DNA from: Diprion similis
Taxonomy: Eukaryota; Arthropoda; Insecta; Hymenoptera; Diprionidae
Direction of reading: 5' to 3'
NCBI RefSeq assembly: GCF_021155765.1
Contig: NC_060110.1
Location: 17,816,001-17,880,000, forward strand
DNA length: 64,000 bases
Part shown: piece after piece, positions 46,962 to 56,751 of the stretch
How positions within the stretch are numbered: position 1 is the stretch's first letter
Layout: the number at the start of each line of letters is the position of its first letter
The notes under the pieces: generated by a model
Databases searched by the model: none
Seen by the model: only the letters and a program-made list of their open reading frames with translations
What the model was told of the DNA's origin: nothing
Made by a program: the position numbers and the translations under genes

Positions 46962-48600
46962 CCGAGCGATCCGCGTGCCCCGGAGATTCGAGGGGACCCC
47001 CTTCAAGTTCCATTGTTATCTCGTTTTCTTAGCCACCCGGCGCACAGATAAGTATTTGCTATTTAAAATACCAGCCCTCGCCGCGCGTTGCTTTGAGCCG
47101 GGGCACCGCGCGCAAGATAAACTGTTCGGTAGGGGTTGATTATAAACCGAGGCTAGGGGGTGGCGGGCTCGTTGAATGGGGACGAGGGCCGTGCACAACC
47201 CCGAATACTGGGCGTCCGGGGCATGCAGGGGTGGTTTATGGGGGTGTACGGGGCATTGTTGTATAAATAGGTTTGGCAAGTTAGGGGTTGCTCGTCGCCC
47301 CGAGGGAGCTGCACATGTTGGCATCGATTATACCGCCCCCACCTTGATCCTCGTCGACGGGGTGCAACCCCGAAGCGTCGCGCAACAACCACCACCATCG
47401 CCGTCGCCGCCACAACCGTCGCTGCAGCGCTTCAGGCCTGAGCACGAGGCTCTGTTATTTTCAAGCCATTTGCTTCGTAAACGTATCCAATCTCTGCAGC
47501 CACACAGACACACATATACATATACGTACATATTACATACCTATATACGCTTACACTGCAGGATTCCCGACCCGCGGCATCGCCGCCCTTTTGAAACATT
47601 CAAATTCCGATCCTGTGTTGATTTCGAAGTGTAGAAAAAAAGAAAAAAAGAAAAAAAAAAACTACGAAAAACAACAACAACGGTAAAAAAAAAAAGAGGA
47701 GATAAAAAAAACGAAAGGACCGAAGGGTGTGGGAATACCGGGGGCGCGATTAGTCAGCGGGTATCGTTTCAAAGCTAAAGGGTTATCGGTCGTTAAACCA
47801 ACGTCGGCGATAACGTTTACGCTTTCGAAGCCTATCGCGTGCGGCACTTTCGAAGCTTAGCCGGAAAGCTTTAAAATTTCAACCCTGCTTTCAAATGGAA
47901 ATGGTTTAATCGTTTGATCCAATTTTGATATCATGACTAGTCAAACAAATGATCTGCATAAATTGTGAGGTTTTTTTTTCTCTTTACATAAGTTGATTTT
48001 TGTGAATCAGTTTGAATACATATTTGTCGAATGATTGGTACTTTGTATCAATTACTTTGACCGTGACGATATGATCATCTCGTATTTAAAACTATTTCCG
48101 CGTTGCGTCAGAGAGTTTTAAAACTACTCTCATCGAAGGCTGGATAAAAACGTATAGACTTGAAAATCGACCGTCAGAATCACAAGTATATATGATACAA
48201 TATCACGGTTACGACATTACGACGATCCGTAAATATGCTAATTTACGAGCGTCCTAAATTCTACAGAATCGCGTCGGAACTTTGATGCTTTGAGGTAAAT
48301 CGTCATGGGTTTGAATACAGGGACCTGTTGACCGCTGAACTCGTGTTAATTAGGAATCAAATTTGAGAAATGACTTTCCTAATTGGGATACGGCGAAGCA
48401 TCGCAGCCGGCAAAAGCAGTGCTTCAAGTTGCTCGTGAAATTTCACCCCATCAGGCTCTGCTGAAAAATGTGTTCCGTCATCCCGATAGCAGGTACCTGT
48501 TAAAATATAGCCGCTTGTGCGGTGTAAAACGATTTCGTAGGGGTGAATGCAAGGCGGTTGGATCCGGTAGGTATCCGAGGTAAATGCAGCGGGTGTGTAA

Positions 48601-51600
48601 TGTAGAAATTATACCATAGAGCCAAAGTATCGGGTCCGTAACGCCGGAGTCAAGTGGACCCCGAAATTCACCCCTTAAATCGCCCCAAAATTTCTCCCCC
48701 CGCGATTCATCGGTTCGGCATGTACCCTCGTATATGTATATAGAGTATAATACCTACACACGTTTGGCAACCAGCTCTCGTGAGCATTAAAACTCGCTTT
48801 GCCGCTAGCCTATTGCCCCTGTATCCTATATGCATCGGAGAGGGTATCATCCCCACGGTATATCCGACCCCCTCTAGCCCCCTGTTTTTCCCCACTTCAT
48901 CCCCGAAGTGCTCGCCGTCGTCGGGCAACACCAGAGGATCAGGAACCCTCGTGTTTGTTTCTAATTTCTGCGTGATCGTTCTGTCACCACTTCTGACTGC
49001 CTACCAAAACATATCTAATAACTCTAGTGTTTGAATTATACTCTTTGCAAGTGCGACCAGCATCGTCTGCCTCCTCTGCGGAGACGCGGATCATAAGTGG
49101 ATGTTGGCAGAGGCACTTGACGGACTTTTAGAGCATCAGGCACTTGCAGGGTGAATAGTACCCTATATTAATACATACGGTTTGAAAATCCTTCTTTCAG
49201 GGTGTTTCTTCACTATCGTTGTCATAATAGTTTGGAAGAAGCGACGTCCGCGTTTCAAACTCTTCTTCTTCGTACCATTTCCCTGGAGTCTTCAAGAGCT
49301 GGTGACTCAAGTGAATCCTCCGGCGCTGCTGAGCTCACCACAAGGTGTTCACACAGGCGGTTTTGTTTCCACGTGTGTGAACAGCCTCGCTGCAGGCTCC
49401 TGCAGATATTGGCGCCCCGCCCCCCATCTGTCTGCCCTGAAAACGCCGACGGCGACGATGCCCCTCGGTTCTGCCGATTTTTGATCGTATACTCTGGCAC
49501 AGCCACTGTGCAACACCCCGGCGTGTACACACTGACGAAGAATAACCATTTGTCCGCACCGTGCTGCTGCGGGGGGCACGTCCTACACCCAGCAGCGGAA
49601 CCCCGCGATGCGTATGTTGATGAAACGCTAAACAGCATGTCGTGGCGAACAGGTGCCCTTGGAGAAATAATGGGAGTTGCGGGTCAACCTTCAAATCACA
49701 TTACGCAAGGGTGCATATTATATCGCCACTTTCTCGCTAATGTCACTGTACATATTGGCTGATCGGGGTACATCCAGTGGCCTTAGAAAGAGACCCCAAC
49801 TGAAACGATCAAAAGGCTTTTGCTCCTTTTCAGACAGCTTATAACTTCTTCTCCGAACGCCATTCATTCATCCGTCACACCGTGAAACAAGATTAGCGAA
49901 CTGAACAATCACTTCCGTATCTCGCGTATCTCGCGGATGATAGATCAGCGAATCTGTACGATATACATTGGCAAAATCTGTTTCTTTCAAGTATCGATGC
50001 AACGAATCGGTATCGCGTCCTGAATCTTTGGTTCGAAATTCGCGGAGAGCTTTCGGTATACCAGAACGCGAAGACGGTAAGGACGGGGCCCGATCAGGCC
50101 CTGCAGAAAGGGGGTTACGTTACGTGCGGGTCCGGTCAGCGCGGGGGCCATGACGGGGATGGGGAAGCCGGAGTGACCCCGTGGCCCGGCACGTATGGGG
50201 CCCAGACTGCTGGGCCTGACTTCTGCCGTACACCAGAAGGGAACCCTGAGTGGGGCCCCGCAGCCTATACTTATCCTCCTACTACAGCCTTGTGTTACCT
50301 TATACTTAATGCCCACGGCTGCCCTACGGGGTGTGTTATTATTATCTGACATTATCTATAATTCCGAACCGGGCAGGAAGCCCACTTAGGAATTGTGATA
50401 GCCTCCACGATTAAACCCCTAGCCCACATTGTCCGTGGCTACAGGTTTCTCCAATAAAATTTGATAAACACGTCAATCTGTCACAAATCGAGGAAAGAAA
50501 AACTTTGACTTCGTGCTTTGGAAAGACATCTACGAAGAAGTACCAACGATTTTTGTTTTTGTTTTTGTTGTCTCGTCTGACCACGCGTGTGACTTTCTTC
50601 GCAAGGAATCAGTACTTCTCAACGTTATCCGGTAATCTCTGATAAAAACCTCTCAAAGTTCGAATGAAAAAAACTTGTCGGGTCCTGCGAGCGGAAAAAA
50701 CTGAGGCAGCAAGAGGTGGAAGATCCTGTATCGATCTCTGGGCTCTTCCTAATCGTCCACCCCCTCCAGCCTGGGGCACAACAGTAGGCGCTCGCCCAAC
50801 CCAAAACGTTTCGGTAATAGCCAAGCGATTATAACTGAAAAAGCCGGAAACCACTTATATATACCGCTCACAGCACTTATGGGTCGGCAAGCTAAGCAAC
50901 CACACCCTTGAACCGGCTGGTGGTGGATCTTACATCTCTCGTACCCGTGGACGTCGATCTGAAATCCCTTCGGGCAAAGAGGCTGGACGGACCCCTGGAG
51001 CTGCGAGGCTCGCTTATCTATCACTTACCGGAGAATCCGACTTGTACGGACTTTGGCTACTGGACTTGAAGCCTCGGCTCAATTGCCGATATATCGTCAC
51101 CGGAAGTCGCCAGACAATGTCGGGCCACAGGTGTCCAGATTTGGGTCGGTTATTCACTATCCGAGATCACGTACCGTCGGAAAGTTTAAACTTTTTTGGA
51201 GTCTGTGTCTGATTTCTGATTATTTTGGCAATCGTTTTATGTGGCTGGTGTTTTTATTCTGCTTCGACTAACCGGCTGTAGGTATAGGTATAGGTACGTT
51301 CTATTCTTCAATCTTTAACCGAGTCCATTAGTATCGTCGGTCTGAAATAGGTCCCAATGAACCGGATGAATGATGCTCCATTTCTTATTCCAGTTTAAGG
51401 CCAGTCTCATCTCGTTCTACACCGCGTTTCTCACCATTCCGTACATGTGTAGATGTGGTTTTCTTTCACCTTAGCGTGTTTTTTCACCTCACTTTATATG
51501 TATACCGCTGGTGTTCTTCTTACACGGCTCTGCCTCCGGAGCATCTATAGTAAATGATCTAACCATCCATTTATAATCCATCTATCTGTCTGACAGGCAA

Positions 51601-51900
51601 CATAATTCTTACATGTAAGTATTATGATTACAAATTATTGTAGTTTTATGGTGGAGATTGTTTCTAATCAATTTTGAAGTAAAAGTAATACGAAGAATAT
51701 GGTTGCAGTGGCCAAAAACGTATCAAGCATAGAACATAAAATGAATCGACTAAATGTTTACCTTCGTGAAGTGGTACGGATATACAGGATATTTTCATAA
51801 CCATTCATACAAAGTTAAATTCAGACTTTGCGTAACGATCGGTTAGAATAACTCTCAGGTATACAGAAAACGCAATTCTATTTATAAGACAGGCAATTAG
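48601..51900. other. Intergenic region, mostly featureless
   Basis: Apart from the doubtful frame at 49205-49762, this stretch holds a GC-rich patch at about 50,080-50,270 and no recognised gene, tRNA or repeat family. A stretch near 50,880 (GGCAAGCTAAGC) superficially recalls 5S rRNA but is rejected. Confidence 0.45.
49205..49762 (+). CDS. Unassigned open frame, doubtful
   Basis: A frame of about 186 codons runs from a good-looking acceptor (TCCTTCTTTCAG ending at 49200) to TGA at 49762. It has no ATG at its left end, so if real it would be an internal or terminal exon. The translation is rich in Cys, His, Arg and Pro (for example APCCCGGHVLHP) with no domain I recognise. Two other frames on the minus strand are also open over much of the same stretch, which points to GC-driven chance openness. 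It is listed so that it can be tested. Confidence 0.12.
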   Translation, partial: FLHYRCHNSLEEATSAFQTLLLRTISLESSRAGDSSESSGAAELTTRCSHRRFCFHVCEQPRCRLLQILAPRPPSVCPENADGDDAPRFCRFLIVYSGTATVQHPGVYTLTKNNHLSAPCCCGGHVLHPAAEPRDAYVDETLNSMSWRTGALGEIMGVAGQPSNHITQGCILYRHFLANVTVHIG

Positions 51901-51912
51901 TAACGATCGATG

Positions 51913-52219
51913 ATGCCAAATAATTTTAAGGTGGTCCACAGACGTTAAAGAGAAATTACGTGATTACGTGAATCAGATCTTGTCATTGTTAGACCTGAAG
52001 CAGCCGCAGCTGTTGGAATAACTCGCGGAAAAATACAGATTGAAGAATTTGTGATGTCAGAGGAGTTTCGGGAGAAGCTGTTTGACTGGCGCAAAGAATT
52101 TGGCAAAGAAGTTGATTCAGTCGGGGAACCCCTCCGACACCCTCCTCCAGATAAAGGTCCGGTTCACCGAACAAGTTACATGCCAGACTCCCGGAACGCG
52201 ATTACACCTAGGTATGTGG
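51913..52219 (+). pseudogene. Decayed coding stretch of unknown origin
   Basis: Translation is protein-like but jumps between frames. One frame starts near 51913 (MMPNNFKVVH). A second carries VKEKLRDYVNQILSLLDL from 51944 and is broken by TAA after QPQLLE and by TGA about 13 codons later, then reads again as GAKNLAKKLIQSGNPSDTLL and continues to about 52219. A third frame is open through EEFREKLFDWRKEF. The simplest reading is one ancestral coding sequence disrupted by at least two stops and frameshifts. I do not recognise the family, and whether it came from a host gene or a mobile element cannot be told. A donor-like AG/GTATGT at 52210-52216 is probably coincidental. Confidence 0.35.
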
Positions 52220-55200
52220 CTGTATACAATACATATATACGTAAACGGATGCGTCTACCTATGTATACGTTTGTGGAGGGCCCTGATATGAGGCCCCAGG
52301 GTTGGAAGTATCGCTCGCCGTCGAAAACACGCGCGCCTTAGGAGCAGTCACGTGGAAACGTCATTGGCAGCTGGGCTGGCGAGTGCCTTCGACCGACGTT
52401 TGCACCCCTAAGCCGCCCCATGCGCAACCACCATCCCTGCAGAGCTTATTTCACGAGCGAATGATCACCACCCCTATACATAGGCGGGACTCCGGGACTT
52501 TGCTCTCGCCACGTGAGAGAGGGTAGCTTATCTTTGCCGGGTTGTCCGGGTAGTCGGGGTGATCCTCGTTGGGTCTCGGTACAGAAGCTACGGGGGCACA
52601 CGGTGCGCCTACAAACTATACAGGGTGTCCCAAGGCGATCCTTGGGGGAGCAGGGGGATTCCTTACTCCGTCACCGAGGCTTCGTCTCGAGGATGAACCT
52701 CGGATTTATCCCTCCAATCCATACGCTCTTGGGGAATATTTCTTCTATGGATTGGGAGGTGAACTCTTCCTCTATGGACCAATTCCTCGTAAGAGGAATA
52801 ACGTATCCAGTACCTAGTATGAGAATCCAAAGCTTGACCTTCTGATGTTGGAAATTAAATTGATAAGAATAATCACATTAACAGTCTGTCTAAAACAGTA
52901 TAACTGAAGTAGGTACAATCATCGATTTTTTTCCCTAGTTTTCGATCAGTAAGAAGACTGACTAAGAACCTAGGAAATGGTATAAGATACTGAATTGGTT
53001 CGCGAACTCTGTTATCGGGGTGAATGATGATCCTAGCTGATAAAAATTAGTCTGCACTAGTAAAATCTCATTGACATTGCTTTCGGTGTGATTTCAGTTA
53101 CTTCTGACTCGCGGATACAAGTAGGTACCTGGTACATACATACATACGTTGGGGGCACGGCGTCTTCGGGAAAGTTTCCGGGTGTTCGGTGTTGTCGTAG
53201 CGATCTGCAACCGCTGACACGAGTCGCAAAGTCTCTGCAGCGTGCAAAGTTGCGGGGCGCGATACACCCTGTGCGATTTCTCCCCGCACAGAGTCCCAGG
53301 GTCGGTGGTCCTTGCATGGGGAGGGAGCGTTATCTTCACCGTCCCAGGCTGACGGGGTTCGCCCTTTGGGAATAACGCGGAGATAAGCGAGCCCGGGACT
53401 CACCCCCCACAGAAATGCAAAAAGATCTTGATACGGGCTACCGGAGAGCTGACTCTCTACCCTCGCAGCATCCCCGCGCGTAGATATGACTCTGGCTACG
53501 CGGGAGCCGCGTAAGAGTTATGAGTCAGATTTATCTCTGACCGTTGACTGATTGGAGTCATGGAGTCTGGTAGGTGGTGGAGAACCTGTGGAGATCGACC
53601 TGTCGAACACGAAGAAGATAATGTCGCTGCGATACTTGTTGTGCTGCCTCTTTTCGAGCTTAATGGGTTTTAAAATTTCTTCATGATTCTTTGATAAGGA
53701 AGTTCCACATGACAATTGAACACTAGATCCATGGTTCTTCTTATTCTGGTTATGCAGAAGTTTTGTGTCTAGTTTTTGAAAGACCATTTTTCAACTGACT
53801 CAAACAGAATTCAAAGTATGTATTTTAATAAGCGATTTTACTGGATTGCAAATACTTCTCACCTGAGTGTCAGCCTTGATGTCAGAAAGATTAACGAAAT
53901 CACGTAACGACCATCGTAGAATGCATCTGGCCTATTCTGGTCGAAAAATTAATTAATCCGATAAAGTAGTTGAAAATAGATTGGGATTAAATTATTGTAA
54001 AAGCTGTGTAGAGCCTTGAATTTCGGATCAAAAAACAATAAGAATAAACTATTTTTTATGTGATAATAGCGTTAAATAATACGTATTGTACACAAAGTTT
54101 GATAGAATTCCTGATAAATCGGATTGCCGGCCCTAACGATAAAAAAAAAATCCAATCAAAACGAGAATAGAATTTAAACCGATTTGAATAGTTTTTCCCC
54201 AGCCAAAATAGCCCGCGGACAGAGGTGACACGAAAAAAATATGACACTCTCAGATGTTGTGATACGTTAAAAAATCATTTCGCATTTCAACAACGTTTGA
54301 TAATCATTTCAATCGTATTACCTGACATCTGGAGGCACCAAGTGTTGAAAAAATCGTGATATCAAGTATTTCAGAACCCGTGAGAAGAAGCGAGTGAATG
54401 AAAGAAGGGGCTGCGGTTCAACGAATTTTTAATTGCCTCCCCGGACTTTGGGAAGCTCAATCTCGATACCTGTTCCGTAAAGAGGTGAAAAAATTACATC
54501 ACCGAGCGACGGTCTCGTTTGGTTGACGTCGACTCCACGCGCAGAGGGTCGCACGCCGTCGGTGGGTATACCTACATCGTAGGGGTGGTCTCTTGCACGC
54601 GTAAAGTTGCTTAATCAAGTGGAACAGTTCGGTCTACGCGTCCCGGGGCGAAGGGAAGGTGGAGGGAAGACGCGTTCGTTCCAGGGATAGACGGGACGGA
54701 TGGACGAACGGACGGACAGGTGGCTCGGCTCTGTCTGACTCGACCGCAATGCCGGCTCTCTTCATTGTTTCCTGGTCTGCACGAAAAGTTCAAAGTTGAG
54801 ACGTCAGTGCTCTGCAGGGTTATACATATACCGGAACCACACGCTCCTCGTCTACGAGGAACACGGAACACACTAAATATTATAATGCTGCGGGAGGGAC
54901 TCTTCGTGTCCGGGATATTACGACACGCCACAACTTCCAAGGTATAGAGCAGATAGGTGAAGTAATGTCGAGCGAGCTTTTGATTACACGGTTTTTTTCT
55001 ATCTTTTATCCCGAAGGTTGATAGTAGCTCAAGAATACGTCGTTTGAGCTGCCAGTTTTTGGGATGGACGGGGAAATTGTGTAGAAAAATCAGATGCAAT
55101 TAATCGTTTGATTGTTTTATATTAGGCATCGGTGGATTAACTGTTTTACGTTCACTTTGACTTGGATCACAAGTGAATTACGATTGTTCGACGTTATCAA

Positions 55201-55684
55201 AAGCATCGTTCTGTAGTACAAGTTTAAGTTTAGCTTTGAAATCCTTCTCTCTGTTAGATTGTCTAATTACGACGTTATAGACCCTCGAAATCCCATTGAA
55301 GAATCGGCAATGCAGATTACGTAATAACTGAACGCGAAAATAGCTATATAGTTTTGGAATTAGTTCGGAATTGTTGTCCGTTCGGTCGTTAAATCAGCAT
55401 TATATAATCTATGTTGGTGAAAAGGTATTATTTGGCAGAGGTTTGCAGATTATCGGAAATAAATTGCGCGAAGACGCGGATCTAACGATATATAATACAG
55501 AAAACAAGTAAAGCGTGAAGATAATATGTCGAGATGAAAGTTCGGAAGCATTATCCAAACGGTCGTCCGACAATGATCGTTTAATTTGCAACAACCGTCC
55601 GTCTGACGGTAAGAATTCGATGCGAAGATCGTCTGTCAAGCTCCGTTCGAAACAGCTGGACGATTTATGGCTCGATGCGGATGA
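52220..55684. other. Intergenic region with hairpin and simple repeats
   Basis: Contains the inverted repeat at 52711-52759 (listed separately), short hairpins near 52629-52650, and a (GGAC/GGAT)n tract at 54675-54720. The left part is GC-richer to about 53,500 and the rest AT-rich. No gene is recognised. Open frames here lack family features. Confidence 0.45.
52711..52759. repeat. Short inverted repeat / hairpin
   Basis: CCTCCAATCCATA at 52711-52723 pairs with TATGGATTGGGAGG at 52746-52759, with one bulged G, around a 22-base loop. It lies in a locally structured stretch with other small palindromes (for example CCAAGG/CCTTGG near 52630). Confidence 0.7.
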
Positions 55685-55833
55685 CCGGCAAATATCGAGG
55701 AACCGAGGCACCAACCGAACGGCGAAGCGCTCCAGAAACCAGATGACATGGCGAAGCAAATGGCGCAGGGAGCCTCTGCATCAGGACCGGCAAATAACAC
55801 ATCCAGCACAAAGTGGATTCGGCGCGTTGTAAG
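55685..55833 (+). CDS. Possible orphan 5' coding exon ending in a strong donor
   Basis: After an in-frame TGA at 55682, a frame runs open to a strong splice donor (GTAAG/GTAAGG, exon end 55833). An ATG at 55748 would start MAKQMAQGASASGPANNTSS followed by TKWIRRVV, phase 2 at the junction. The small, Ala/Gln/Ser/Asn-rich start with a Trp-Ile-Arg-Arg end looks like a real N-terminus. No matching downstream exon was found in the window, so the gene would continue beyond 64 kb. The minus strand is also open here, so chance cannot be excluded. Family unknown. Confidence 0.25.
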
Positions 55834-56217
55834 GTAAGGTAAAGCATAAGTTTGACGCGGTGAGAAATTAATGCCGAAACATTTCTTAAGGGGTGCAGGT
55901 CCGGTGCCGGGGGTTCGGGGCAAGGATGACTGGTGATGTTTTCGGGGCAGAGCGCGGCGAAACTTCAAGGCCCCTCGAGAACCTAGAAACACTCGTGGGT
56001 CCCTAATTATCACCCCGGGGGTCCCCCTTTCCGGCGGGGGCCTCTTCTGGTACAAAACTGCCCGGCGGGGGGTGCCCCATGCTTCGCCGAGGGCGTTCCT
56101 GGGCCTGTCAGCGCGCACCGCCACGGCCGAGGTTCTTCTCCCATGGCAGCGTTCCTCCGCTCGTTTCGATCCCGGCAATCGGAGCAGCGCGCTCTGGGGA
56201 TCTCGCCGTGGCTCCAG

Positions 56218-56220
56218 ACA

Positions 56221-56254
<34 letters not shown>
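56218..56254 (+). repeat. (CGA)n trinucleotide microsatellite
   Basis: About 11 tandem ACG/CGA units. It opens all frames locally (polyArg, polyAsp or polyThr on plus, polyVal/polyArg on minus), which explains overlapping open frames in this stretch. Confidence 0.95.
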
Positions 56255-56255
<1 letters not shown>

Positions 56256-56502
56256 TCGACAGCCGGAGGTCAGGGTGACGTTTGAGGATCTCACCGACGA
56301 CGTCGGTGGATATCATTTGTATCGTCCGGCAGGAACCACACCTACAATGACCGCACTCGAGGGGGAGAGGTTGATTTTTTACATTCTGTTTTGATAGTTG
56401 TGTTAACCTGAAATGTTGATGTATAAGATGGCGCATGGATTTCAATTGGGGTTATTTCAACAGGAATTCTTTGCTGGATACTTGATGTGGATGGATGGGG
56501 GT

Positions 56503-56751
56503 CAAAACTTTGGAAGAGTTAATACGTCGAATAGCCGATATATCGAAATTTCAAGCATGTGAAAATAAAATAAGGAAAGATAAATTGTTCGAAATCTTGA
56601 TTTTCGGAAGTATCACTGATCAGAATGACTACCAATTGGTGACACTTTGAAATATCAATATTTCGAACAATTCATCTTTCTTTATTTTATTTTCACATGC
56701 TTGAAATTTCGATATATCGACCATTCGATATATCCACACTTCCAAGTTTAC
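56503..56751. repeat. 249-nt foldback: long inverted repeat
   Basis: Left arm 56503-56595 and right arm 56660-56751 are near-perfect reverse complements. The core of about 68 bp includes CGATATATCGAAATTTCAAG, CATGTGAAAATAAAATAA and ATTGTTCGAAAT with only a few mismatches (for example AAGGAAAGATAA against AAGAAAGATGA). The outer 25 bp and the inner 20 bp also pair at lower identity, leaving about 25 unpaired apical bases around TGATCAGAATGACTACC. It is either a foldback MITE or the template of a long hairpin RNA. No ORF. Confidence 0.9.

Larger units (their letters stand above)
44059..48600. other. Intergenic region with simple repeats
   Basis: No gene recognised. Visible features are an E-box cluster (44266-44298), (CCGT/CCAT)n at about 45749-45790 followed by (CT)n at 45807-45845, the 20-bp palindrome CATACACACATGTGTGTATG at 46437-46456, a (GGAT/GGTG)n tract at 46926-46961, and a purine-rich A/G stretch at 47634-47707. 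Short ORFs are present on both strands but overlap one another and look like chance. Confidence 0.45.

Noticed and set aside
50740-51000. Possible 5S rRNA or 5S pseudogene (GGCAAGCTAAGC and CCTGGGGCACAACAGTAGGC)
   Set aside because: The two resembling stretches are in the wrong order and spacing for 5S rRNA, and the rest does not match.
55636-56445. Minus-strand open frame of 269 codons
   Set aside because: It is kept open by a (CGA)n microsatellite giving polyarginine and by GC-rich sequence, has no domain, and overlaps open frames in other phases.
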